From Hyphomicrobiales bacterium (GTDB taxonomy: Bacteria > Pseudomonadota > Alphaproteobacteria > Rhizobiales > Rhizobiaceae): DNA of 64,000 bases. Below, one piece after another: positions 49,210 through 56,990 of the stretch. The notes beneath the pieces are model-generated. The model did not search any database, was not told the DNA's origin, and saw nothing but the letters and a program-made list of their open reading frames with translations. The stretch is taken from the NCBI GenBank assembly GCA_900470155.1, contig UBZT01000009.1:703524-767523 (forward strand), read 5' to 3'. Made by a program: the position numbers and the translations under genes. The number at the start of each line of letters is the position of its first letter. Position 1 is the stretch's first letter.

Positions 49210-49905
49210 TCAAACCGTGAGGTGACGGCGGGCCTCCGGCGTATCGAGCGTTTCGGCCGCCCCCTGATGCACGATCTCGCCACGGTCCATGATATAGACG
49301 TGGTCGGCAAGCTCCCGGCAGAAATCGAGATATTGCTCGACCAACAGGATCGCCATGCCGGTGGAATCACGCAGATAGCGGATCGCCCGGCCGATATCCT
49401 TGATGATCGACGGCTGGATGCCTTCGGTCGGCTCGTCCAGCACCAGGATCTTCGGCCGCGTCACCATCGCCCGGCCGATGGCCAGTTGCTGCTGCTGTCC
49501 GCCCGACAGGTCGCCGCCGCGCCGCGACAGCATGGTGTTGAGCACCGGAAACAGGCTGAAGATCTCGTCGGGAATGTAACGATCCTTGCGGTCGAGCGGC
49601 GCATAGCCGGTCTCGAGATTTTCCTTGACCGTCAACAGCGGAAACACCTCGCGGCCCTGCGGCACATAACCGACGCCGGTGCGCGCCCGGTTGAACGGCG
49701 CCATGCCGTTGAGCTTGGTGCCGTTGAAGGTGATCGTGCCGGCCGACACCGCATGCTGGCCGGTCACGGCTCTCAGCAGCGACGACTTGCCGACGCCATT
49801 GCGCCCGAGCACACAGGTGATCTTGCCCATTTCGGCATTGATCGACACCCCGCGCAGGGCCTGGGCAGCGCCGTAATGGAGATTGACGTTTTCGACTGTC
49901 AGCAT
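49210..49905 (-). CDS. urtE: Urea ABC transporter ATPase UrtE
   Basis: 231-residue LivF-type ATPase: Walker A GRNGVGKSSL, signature LSGGQQQQLAIGRAM, Walker B ILVLDEPTEGIQPSI (the IQPS is typical of UrtE). Powers urea import with UrtABCD. Separated from urtD by a palindromic repeat element. Confidence 0.94.
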   Translation of the reverse strand: MLTVENVNLHYGAAQALRGVSINAEMGKITCVLGRNGVGKSSLLRAVTGQHAVSAGTITFNGTKLNGMAPFNRARTGVGYVPQGREVFPLLTVKENLETGYAPLDRKDRYIPDEIFSLFPVLNTMLSRRGGDLSGGQQQQLAIGRAMVTRPKILVLDEPTEGIQPSIIKDIGRAIRYLRDSTGMAILLVEQYLDFCRELADHVYIMDRGEIVHQGAAETLDTPEARRHLTV

Positions 49906-49935
49906 GATGCCTGTCCCCCGGTATGTTTACGCGAG

Positions 49936-50139
49936 GCGTTACCCCCCTCTGGCCTGCCGGCCATCTCCCCCTCAAGGGTGGAGATCGATCCGCGGCAATA
50001 AGCCTGCTGCAAGGAAGCCGTCGCACCAGTGGCAACGGAATTCACCACTATCAGATGTGTCTTTGGAACAAGAAGGATGCGCCTCCAGCCGATCTCCCCC
50101 CTTGAGGGGGAGATGTCCGGCAGGGCAGAGGGGGGTGCC
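49936..50139. repeat. Paired palindromic intergenic element (RIME-like), copy 2
   Basis: Ends match copy 1 at 26514: GCGTTACCCCCCTCTGGCCT ... and inverted AGGGCAGAGGGGGG; total about 204 bp with similar internal hairpins. It lies between urtD and urtE inside an operon. Confidence 0.75.
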
Positions 50140-50160
50140 GAGAATGCAATATCCATACCG

Positions 50161-50940
50161 TCACCGCCCTAGATAATTCTCGATGACCTTCTGGTCACTC
50201 GAAACGAAATCGATAGACCCCTCCGCCAGCACGGAGCCTTCCGCCAGACACGTCACCTTGACGCCGAGGTCGCGGATGAAGCCCATGTCGTGCTCGACGA
50301 CGACGACGGAACGGGTCTTTGCGATTTCCTTGAGCAGGATCGCCGTCTCCACAGTCTCGGCATCGGTCATGCCGGCCACCGGTTCGTCGACCAGCAACAG
50401 CTTCGGTTCCTGCGCCAACAACATGCCGATTTCCAGCCACTGCTTCTGGCCATGCGACAGATTGGCCGCAAGGTCGTCCCTTCGGCCCGTCAGGCGCACG
50501 GTTTCAAGGATTTCCTCGATGCGCGCCTTGTCGGCTGCCGTCAGGGTATAGAACAGCGTCGCGAAGACGCCGCGCTTGCGGTTCAGCGCCAGTTCCAGAT
50601 TGTCCCAGACCGTATGGCTCTCGAACACCGTCGGCTTCTGGAATTTGCGGCCGATGCCAAGCTGGGCAATTTCAGCCTCGTCCTTCTTGGTCAGGTCGAC
50701 CTTGCCGCCATCGAAAAACACATCGCCGCTGTCCGGCCGTGTCTTGCCGGTGATGATATCCATCATCGTCGTCTTGCCGGCACCGTTCGGGCCGATGATG
50801 GCTCTCAGTTCACCGGGCTCGACGATGAAGGACAGCGAGTTCAGCGCCTTGAAGCCGTCGAAGGAAACGGAAACGCCATTGAGATAGAGCAGGCTGCTGG
50901 TGGTCTGGCCCGGCATCTGGTTTGTCGTTTGATCGCTCAT
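50161..50940 (-). CDS. urtD: Urea ABC transporter ATPase UrtD
   Basis: 259-residue LivG-type ATPase with GPNGAGKTTMMDIITG, the RKFQKPTVFESHTVWDNLELAL segment, LSHGQKQWLEIGMLL (signature) and LLLVDEPVAGMTDAETV. Starts 4 bases after the urtC stop. Confidence 0.94.
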   Translation of the reverse strand: MSDQTTNQMPGQTTSSLLYLNGVSVSFDGFKALNSLSFIVEPGELRAIIGPNGAGKTTMMDIITGKTRPDSGDVFFDGGKVDLTKKDEAEIAQLGIGRKFQKPTVFESHTVWDNLELALNRKRGVFATLFYTLTAADKARIEEILETVRLTGRRDDLAANLSHGQKQWLEIGMLLAQEPKLLLVDEPVAGMTDAETVETAILLKEIAKTRSVVVVEHDMGFIRDLGVKVTCLAEGSVLAEGSIDFVSSDQKVIENYLGR

Positions 50941-50944
50941 CGTC

Positions 50945-52114
50945 TCACTCCGCCGCCACTGGGGTTGCCTGGGGTTTGGCGTCATTGGCCGCCGCATCTC
51001 GATCCGCCGCCTGGCGGAAGTCCTTGCGCCGCGCCAGATAGGCTTGGACCGTACCGACAATGCCCTTGGGCATGAACAGCGTCACGCCGATGAATAGGCC
51101 ACCCAGCGCAAACAGCCAGAGTTCGGGAAAGGCGCCGGTGAAATAGCTTTTCCCCACATTGACGAGGATCGCGCCGATGATCGGGCCGATCAGCGTGCCG
51201 CGGCCACCGACAGCCGTCCACACAACGACTTCGATCGAGTTGGCCGGCGCAAATTCGCCCGGATTGATGATGCCGACCTGCGGCACGAAGAGCGCGCCTG
51301 CGATGCCTGCCATCATCGCCGAGACGACGAAGGTGAACAGCTTGATATTCTCCACCCGGTAGCCGAGGAAGCGCACCCGGCTTTCCGCATCCCGCACGCC
51401 GACCAGCACCTTGCCGAATTTCGACCGGGTAATCGCCGAGGCAAACAGCAGACACAGCGACAGCATGATCGCAGACAGGGCAAACAGCACGGCGCGGGTA
51501 CCATCGGCCTGCACGTTGAAGCCGAGGATTTCCTTGTAGTCTGTCAGGCCGTTATTGCCGCCGAAGCCCATGTCGTTACGGAAGAAGGCAAGCAGCAGCG
51601 CATAGGTCATCGCCTGGGTGATGATCGACAGATAGACACCGTTGACGCGGCTTCTAAACGCGAACCAACCGAAGACGAAGGCAAGCAGACCTGGCACGAC
51701 CAGCACCATCAGCATGGCGAACGGGAAGTAGTTCATCCCGTGCCAGAACCACGGCAATTCCTTCCAGTTGAGGAAGACCATGAAGTCCGGCAGGATCGGA
51801 TTGCCGTAGACGCCGCGCGAACCGATCTGGCGCATCAGATACATGCCCATCGCATAGCCGCCGAGCGCGAAGAATGCGCCGTGGCCGAGCGAAAGAATGC
51901 CGCAATAGCCCCAGACTAGGTCAAGCGCCAGCGCCAGCAGCGCGTAGCAGAGATACTTGCCCATCAGCGCCATGGCATAGGTCGGGATGTGGAAGAAACT
52001 GTCCGGCGAGGTCAAGAGATTGAGCGCCGGAACCAGCACGGCAATGCCGAGCAGAATGCCGATGGCAATGATGATCTTGCCTTCGAGTGCGCGCAGGATG
52101 AAGCCGGTAATCAT
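50945..52114 (-). CDS. urtC: Urea ABC transporter permease UrtC
   Basis: 389-residue LivM-type membrane protein with about ten helices (IIIAIGILLGIAVLVPALNLL, LCYALLALALDLVWGYCGILSLGHGAFFALGGYAMGMYLM and others). The start overlaps the urtB stop (ATGA). Confidence 0.95.
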   Translation of the reverse strand: MITGFILRALEGKIIIAIGILLGIAVLVPALNLLTSPDSFFHIPTYAMALMGKYLCYALLALALDLVWGYCGILSLGHGAFFALGGYAMGMYLMRQIGSRGVYGNPILPDFMVFLNWKELPWFWHGMNYFPFAMLMVLVVPGLLAFVFGWFAFRSRVNGVYLSIITQAMTYALLLAFFRNDMGFGGNNGLTDYKEILGFNVQADGTRAVLFALSAIMLSLCLLFASAITRSKFGKVLVGVRDAESRVRFLGYRVENIKLFTFVVSAMMAGIAGALFVPQVGIINPGEFAPANSIEVVVWTAVGGRGTLIGPIIGAILVNVGKSYFTGAFPELWLFALGGLFIGVTLFMPKGIVGTVQAYLARRKDFRQAADRDAAANDAKPQATPVAAE

Positions 52115-53724
52115 GCTTCCACCGCCCTTCCCTTGAGCGCGAACAGGCCGCGCGGTCGTTTCTGGATGAAGAGGATGATCAGCACCAGCACAAGGATCTT
52201 GCCCAGCACGGCGCCGACCGAGGGTTCGAGGAACTTGTTGAGGATGCCGAGCGACAGCGCCCCGACAAATGTGCCCCAGAGATTGCCGACACCGCCGAAC
52301 ACCACGACCATGAAGCTGTCGATGATGTAGGACTGGCCGAGGTTCGGGGAGACGTTGTCGATCTGGCTGAGCGCCACGCCGGCAATGCCGGCAATGCCCG
52401 ATCCCAGGGCAAAGGTGAACGCATCGACCCAGGGCGTGCGGATACCCATGGACGAAGCCATGCGGCGGTTCTGCGTGACGGCACGCATCTGCAGGCCGAA
52501 GGCCGAACGTTTCATCAGGGCCAAGAGTGCAAAGAAGATCGTCAGCGAAAACAGCACGATCCACAACCGGTTCCAGGTGATCGTCAGGCCGCCGAGGGCA
52601 AACGAACCCGACATCCACGACGGATTGCCGACTTCCTGGTTGGTCGGTCCGAAGATCGTCCGGATCGACTGCTGCAGGATCAGCGAAATGCCCCAGGTCG
52701 CCAGCAGCGTTTCCAGCGGCCGCCCATAGAGGAAGCGGATGACGCCGCGTTCGATCACGAGGCCGATCAGGCCCGTCACCAGAAAGGCAACCGGAAGCGC
52801 AATCGCCAGCGACCAGTCGAACAGCGCCGGATAGCTGGATCGGATGACTTCCTGCACCATGAAGGTCGAATAGGCCCCGATCATCACCATCTCGCCATGC
52901 GCCATGTTGATGATGCCCATGACGCCAAAGGTGATGGCAAGGCCGATGGCGGCCAAGAGCAGCACCGAGCCAAGCGAAATGCCGTACCAGACATTCTGGC
53001 CCATGTCCCAGAACAGCAGGCCGCCTTCGAGTTTCTTGATTGCGCGATCGAGGTCGGGCCTGAGATCATCGCCGATCGATGATGATACAGTCATCAGGAT
53101 GCCGATTGCTTCGCGGCCGCCGAGCGAGGCCACGGTGTCGATCGCGGCGCGCTTTTCCTCTGCCGACCGGTCGGAGGCCAGCAGCGACACCGCGCGGGCT
53201 TCCTCCATGCGCGATTTGACTTCCGCGTCTGTTTCCCGGGCCAGTGCCGTTTCGACCAGGTCGAGATTCTCGGCGCTGGGAGATTGCAGAACCTGCTGTG
53301 CCGCCTGCAGTCTCACCGAACGGTCGGGGCTCAAAAGCGTCAAGCCACCGAGCGCCGAGCGGATCGCACGGCGCAGCGTGTTGTTGACCTTGATCTTGGT
53401 GAACGCGCCCTTCGGTTCCTCGCCCACGGTCTCACCGGTCAGCGGATCGATGGCGGCTATATTGGCACCGGCCGGCTTGGTGACGAACACCGCGCCATCA
53501 GATTTGCGAACATAGAGATCGCCTTCGGCAAAGGCTTCGAGCATCGGCACGACGCGCGCATCGCCGGTCGCAGCGATCTTGCCGAGCAATTCTTCGGCCT
53601 GTTTGAAATTGGCCTTGCCCAAGCCGTTGATCAGATCCTTGGGATCGCTCTGCGCGAAGGAGGGCGCGGCGAAAGCCAGACTGCAACATGCGATAAAGAC
53701 CTGGAGAAAAGTTCTAAAATTCAT
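52111..53724 (-). CDS. urtB: Urea ABC transporter permease UrtB
   Basis: 537-residue LivH-type permease with the long N-terminal extracytoplasmic domain typical of UrtB: signal peptide (FLQVFIACCSLAFAAPSFAQ), about 240 residues of helical repeats, then membrane helices from GISLGSVLLLAAIGLAITFGVMGIINMAHGEM. Its ribosome site (GAGGGGGCG) is formed by the edge of the intergenic repeat at 53736. Confidence 0.95.
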   Translation of the reverse strand: MNFRTFLQVFIACCSLAFAAPSFAQSDPKDLINGLGKANFKQAEELLGKIAATGDARVVPMLEAFAEGDLYVRKSDGAVFVTKPAGANIAAIDPLTGETVGEEPKGAFTKIKVNNTLRRAIRSALGGLTLLSPDRSVRLQAAQQVLQSPSAENLDLVETALARETDAEVKSRMEEARAVSLLASDRSAEEKRAAIDTVASLGGREAIGILMTVSSSIGDDLRPDLDRAIKKLEGGLLFWDMGQNVWYGISLGSVLLLAAIGLAITFGVMGIINMAHGEMVMIGAYSTFMVQEVIRSSYPALFDWSLAIALPVAFLVTGLIGLVIERGVIRFLYGRPLETLLATWGISLILQQSIRTIFGPTNQEVGNPSWMSGSFALGGLTITWNRLWIVLFSLTIFFALLALMKRSAFGLQMRAVTQNRRMASSMGIRTPWVDAFTFALGSGIAGIAGVALSQIDNVSPNLGQSYIIDSFMVVVFGGVGNLWGTFVGALSLGILNKFLEPSVGAVLGKILVLVLIILFIQKRPRGLFALKGRAVEA

Positions 53725-53735
53725 GAGATCGCCCC

Positions 53736-53860
53736 CTCATCCGCCTGCCGGCACCTTTTCCCGGCAATGGGGACGAAGGAGACGCGCGGCAATGCTGCAA
53801 GTCCTTCCCCCGCCTCGAAGAGATACACCCCGGCGGGAGAAGGTTTGGGGGCGGTTACAC
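53736..53860. repeat. Palindromic intergenic repeat between urtB and urtA
   Basis: Begins CCCCCTCATCCGCCTGCCGG and ends with the inverted GGAGAAGGTTTGGGGGCGG block; the same motif family as 26757-26806. Confidence 0.5.
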
Positions 53861-53886
53861 CCCCTCCTGTTTCACTGAGGAAGAGA

Positions 53887-55176
53887 TCAGCTGCCCTTGC
53901 CGCCGCACTTGCCGGTGGCAACGTTGAAGTTGCCGCATTCCATCGGCTTGCGCCAATCGGAGATCAGGTCCTTGGAGTCCGTCAAATAGTCGGACCATTC
54001 GTCGCCAACGACAGAAGGCGTCTGCTGCACGATGTCGAACTGGCCATCCGCCTGGATCTCACCGATCAGCACCGGCTTGGTGATGTGGTGGTTCGGCATG
54101 ACGGTCGAGGTGCCGCCCGACAGGTTGGGAACGGAAACGCCGATGATACTATCGAGAACGGCATCGGTATCGGTGGTGCCTGCGGCTTCAACGGCCTTAA
54201 CCCAGGCATTGAAGCCGATATAGGCAGCTTCCATCGGGTCATTGGTCACGCGCTTGTCGTTCTTGGTGAACGCATGCCACTGCTCGATGAACTCGGCATT
54301 GACCGGAGCATCGACGGACTGGAAATAGTTCCAGGCAGCGAGGTGACCGACCAGCGGCGCGGTGTCGAGACCGGCCAGTTCTTCTTCGCCGACCGAGAAG
54401 GCAACGACCGGGATGTCTTCGGCCTTGATGCCCTGGTTGCCGAGTTCCTTGTAGAACGGAACGTTGGCGTCACCATTGATCGTGGAAACCACAGCGGTCT
54501 TCTTGCCGGCAGAGCCGAACTTCTTGATGTCGGAGACGATCGTCTGCCAATCGGAGTGACCGAACGGCGTGTAGTTGATCATGATGTCTTCTTCGGCAAC
54601 GCCCTTGGACATCAGATAGGCTTTGAGAATCTTGTTGGTCGTCTGCGGATAGACATAGTCGGTTCCGGCAAGAACCCAGCGCTCGACGCCCTCTTCCTTC
54701 TCCAGGTAGTCGACAGCCGGGATCGCCTGCTGGTTCGGTGCGGCACCCGTGTAGAAGATGTTGCGCGAGGATTCTTCACCCTCGTACTGAACCGGGTAGA
54801 ACAGCAGCGAGTTCAGTTCTTCGAAAACCGGCAGGACCGACTTGCGCGACGATGAGGTCCAGCAGCCGAATACGGCGGCGACCTTGTCCTGGGAAATCAG
54901 CTGGCGTGCCTTTTCGGCAAACAGCGGCCAATCGGAAGCCGGGTCGACAACGACGGCTTCGATCTTCTTGCCGAGAACGCCACCCTTCTTGTTCTGCTCT
55001 TCGACGAGCATCAGCATGGCATCCTTGAGCGTCGTCTCGGAAATCGCCATGGTGCCGGACAGGGAATGCAGAACACCAATCTTGATCGTCTCTTCCTGGG
55101 CGAATGCGCCGTGGAAGGCTGTCGTCGACAGCATGGCGCCCATCAGGGCACCCGTGAGCTTCATCTTCAAATTCAT
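53887..55176 (-). CDS. urtA: Urea ABC transporter substrate-binding protein UrtA
   Basis: 429-residue periplasmic binding protein with a signal peptide (ALMGAMLSTTAFHGAFAQ) and the urea-binding pattern IKIGVLHSLSGTMAISET, VFGCWTSSSRKSVLPVFEE, LLFYPVQYEGEESSRNIFYTGAAPNQQ. First gene of urtABCDE. Confidence 0.95.
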   Translation of the reverse strand: MNLKMKLTGALMGAMLSTTAFHGAFAQEETIKIGVLHSLSGTMAISETTLKDAMLMLVEEQNKKGGVLGKKIEAVVVDPASDWPLFAEKARQLISQDKVAAVFGCWTSSSRKSVLPVFEELNSLLFYPVQYEGEESSRNIFYTGAAPNQQAIPAVDYLEKEEGVERWVLAGTDYVYPQTTNKILKAYLMSKGVAEEDIMINYTPFGHSDWQTIVSDIKKFGSAGKKTAVVSTINGDANVPFYKELGNQGIKAEDIPVVAFSVGEEELAGLDTAPLVGHLAAWNYFQSVDAPVNAEFIEQWHAFTKNDKRVTNDPMEAAYIGFNAWVKAVEAAGTTDTDAVLDSIIGVSVPNLSGGTSTVMPNHHITKPVLIGEIQADGQFDIVQQTPSVVGDEWSDYLTDSKDLISDWRKPMECGNFNVATGKCGGKGS

Positions 55177-55270
55177 TGTCGTGAACCCCTCTTCTTGTTC
55201 GCAACCGGTCGGTTAATGAAATTTAACCGTTGCTGAAGGGGACTATCGGATGCTGCGCTGCAAAACCGTA

Positions 55271-55286
55271 TACGTCGTTTGACGTA
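55271..55286. promoter_or_regulatory. Palindrome upstream of urtA
   Basis: TACGTC-GTTT-GACGTA is an exact inverted repeat with 6-bp arms, 95 bases upstream of urtA and 155 bases before the SHOCT gene on the other strand. A candidate operator; the regulator is unknown. Confidence 0.5.
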
Positions 55287-55440
55287 GGCTGGGGGGCAAA
55301 CACGGAACCGGCACCATGGATTAAGCGGTCTGTAGGTTTTCGGCTGCCGTTGTCCTGCCGGCTGCCCCTATGCTAGGGCTGATTGGCAAAGACAAACGGG
55401 CACACGCCTCTACGGTCGTTTTGCACTGCGGAGGTGGCAA

Positions 55441-56319
55441 ATGCGACCATTGAGCGAAGACGGCCGTCGGATTCTGACCGAGCTGGCCGACCGTCATGGC
55501 ATCAGCCTTGACGCAGCAACACATATGCTGATGGCGGTGGCTGCAGGTGGCGGCACCCAGGCCCAGTTCAATCACCCCGAACTCGGCGGCATGGGCCAGT
55601 GGTCGCTGGGCGGCATGACCATGGTCGGCGACATGTTCAACAACGGCCTGAAGGCCAAGGTTGACTGGCTGTGCCAGGAATTGTCCGGCCTGATCCGCAA
55701 CCAGGATATGCTGGGTCCGATGCCGATCTCCTATCAGGGGCAATCGCAGCAGCAGGGCGGCGGCAGCGTCAGCCTGTTCGTCTCCGGCGGCACCTCGATG
55801 TCCTCAGGCGGATGGCCGGCCGAACTGGGTCACCCCGCCTCGGTCGGCAGTCAGAATAATCTGCGTTACGCCTTCTTCCCGGAGAGCCGCCGACTGGTCA
55901 TCGACATTGCCGGACACCAGACGATCTACGACACCGGCGATCATCACATTGGCGGCTTCTCGCAGCAGCAGAGCGGCGACCAGTCCTTGACCTTCAACTC
56001 GCAATACGGACTGGTTCGTGTGGCTGATCTGCCGGTCGTGCAGCCGCAATACCCCGCAGCAGCAATGGCAGCAGCGGAACCCCAGCCGATATCGCGTCAC
56101 TCGGGACTTGCCCCCGCCCGCGCCGAGGCCATGCATTGGCCCCCGCAAGCGTCGAGCACGTCTCAGCCACGAGGCCCCTCCGTCCAACCCGTCGCCTCGG
56201 CAGAGGTGGAGGAGGACATCTTTGCCAAAATCGAACGGCTTGCCGACCTGCATGGCAAGGGCATTTTGACCGACGAGGAGTTTTCGGCAAAGAAAGCAGA
56301 CCTTCTCGGCCGGCTGTAA
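55441..56319 (+). CDS. SHOCT-domain protein
   Basis: 292 residues. A compact N-terminal domain (RRILTELADRHGISLDAATHMLMAVAAGG), a Gly/Ser/Gln-rich middle, and a C-terminal SHOCT motif FAKIERLADLHGKGILTDEEFSAKKADLLGRL. Function unknown; SHOCT is a short helical oligomerisation or interaction motif. Strong GGAGG ribosome site. Confidence 0.8.
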   Translation: MRPLSEDGRRILTELADRHGISLDAATHMLMAVAAGGGTQAQFNHPELGGMGQWSLGGMTMVGDMFNNGLKAKVDWLCQELSGLIRNQDMLGPMPISYQGQSQQQGGGSVSLFVSGGTSMSSGGWPAELGHPASVGSQNNLRYAFFPESRRLVIDIAGHQTIYDTGDHHIGGFSQQQSGDQSLTFNSQYGLVRVADLPVVQPQYPAAAMAAAEPQPISRHSGLAPARAEAMHWPPQASSTSQPRGPSVQPVASAEVEEDIFAKIERLADLHGKGILTDEEFSAKKADLLGRL

Positions 56320-56381
56320 TCCAAAAGGCCACAGCCAGAAAACCGCATCATGCTGCAATTGCGGAGCGGCCGAGCTGGGAC

Positions 56382-56990
56382 ATGAACAGCGAAAGACAGA
56401 TTATGGACCTTCCCCCAAGGCGGCTCGGACTGAAATCCCAGACTGCGGCCGCGCATCAGGCACTCGACGACCTGATCGGCAATTTCGATACGCAGCAGGA
56501 CTATGCAGACTATCTCAGCGGCATGGCCCGCTTTCGCCTGCCGGTCGAGGCCTGGCTCCTGGACAAGGCAATGCCGGACGAACTGGGTGATTGGCGTCCG
56601 GCGGTCTATGGTGCGCAGATCGTCGCCGATCTGGCTGATCTCGCAATCGGACCACCCGTGGAATTCCACCCCTTCAATCCGCCATCCGGCAACGGCCTAA
56701 TCGGTCTGCTTTATGTGCTCGAAGGCTCGGCTCTCGGCGCAAGAGTGCTGGCAAAACGTGCTGAAGCCATTGGTTATTCAGCGGAGTTCGGCGCTCAACA
56801 TCTTTTTCATCAGGCCCGGAACTTTTCCAGCTGGCGCGCGTTCTCGGATCGTATGGAGAAAGTGTGGGTATATGACGAACAGGCCGCTGTGGCATGGGCA
56901 AATACCGCCTTCGACTATGCCCGTAACGCCTTCGAAAGTACCCTTGATGCCCGCAGCACCGTCCGTCGACCTCTCCAATTGCGACCGTGA
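56382..56990 (+). CDS. bphO: Biliverdin-producing heme oxygenase BphO
   Basis: 202-residue bacterial heme oxygenase: LKSQTAAAHQALDDLIGNF holds the proximal His, and GLLYVLEGSALGARVLAKRA the distal helix. It makes biliverdin, the phytochrome chromophore. It overlaps bphP by 44 bases, so chromophore and apoprotein are co-produced. Start ATG 56382 (56403 possible). Confidence 0.92.
   Translation: MNSERQIMDLPPRRLGLKSQTAAAHQALDDLIGNFDTQQDYADYLSGMARFRLPVEAWLLDKAMPDELGDWRPAVYGAQIVADLADLAIGPPVEFHPFNPPSGNGLIGLLYVLEGSALGARVLAKRAEAIGYSAEFGAQHLFHQARNFSSWRAFSDRMEKVWVYDEQAAVAWANTAFDYARNAFESTLDARSTVRRPLQLRP

Noticed and set aside
55177..55300. Sigma-54 (-24/-12) promoter for urtA
   Set aside because: A TTTTGCA element is present on the minus strand but the GG at the required spacing is missing (GT instead), so no call was made.
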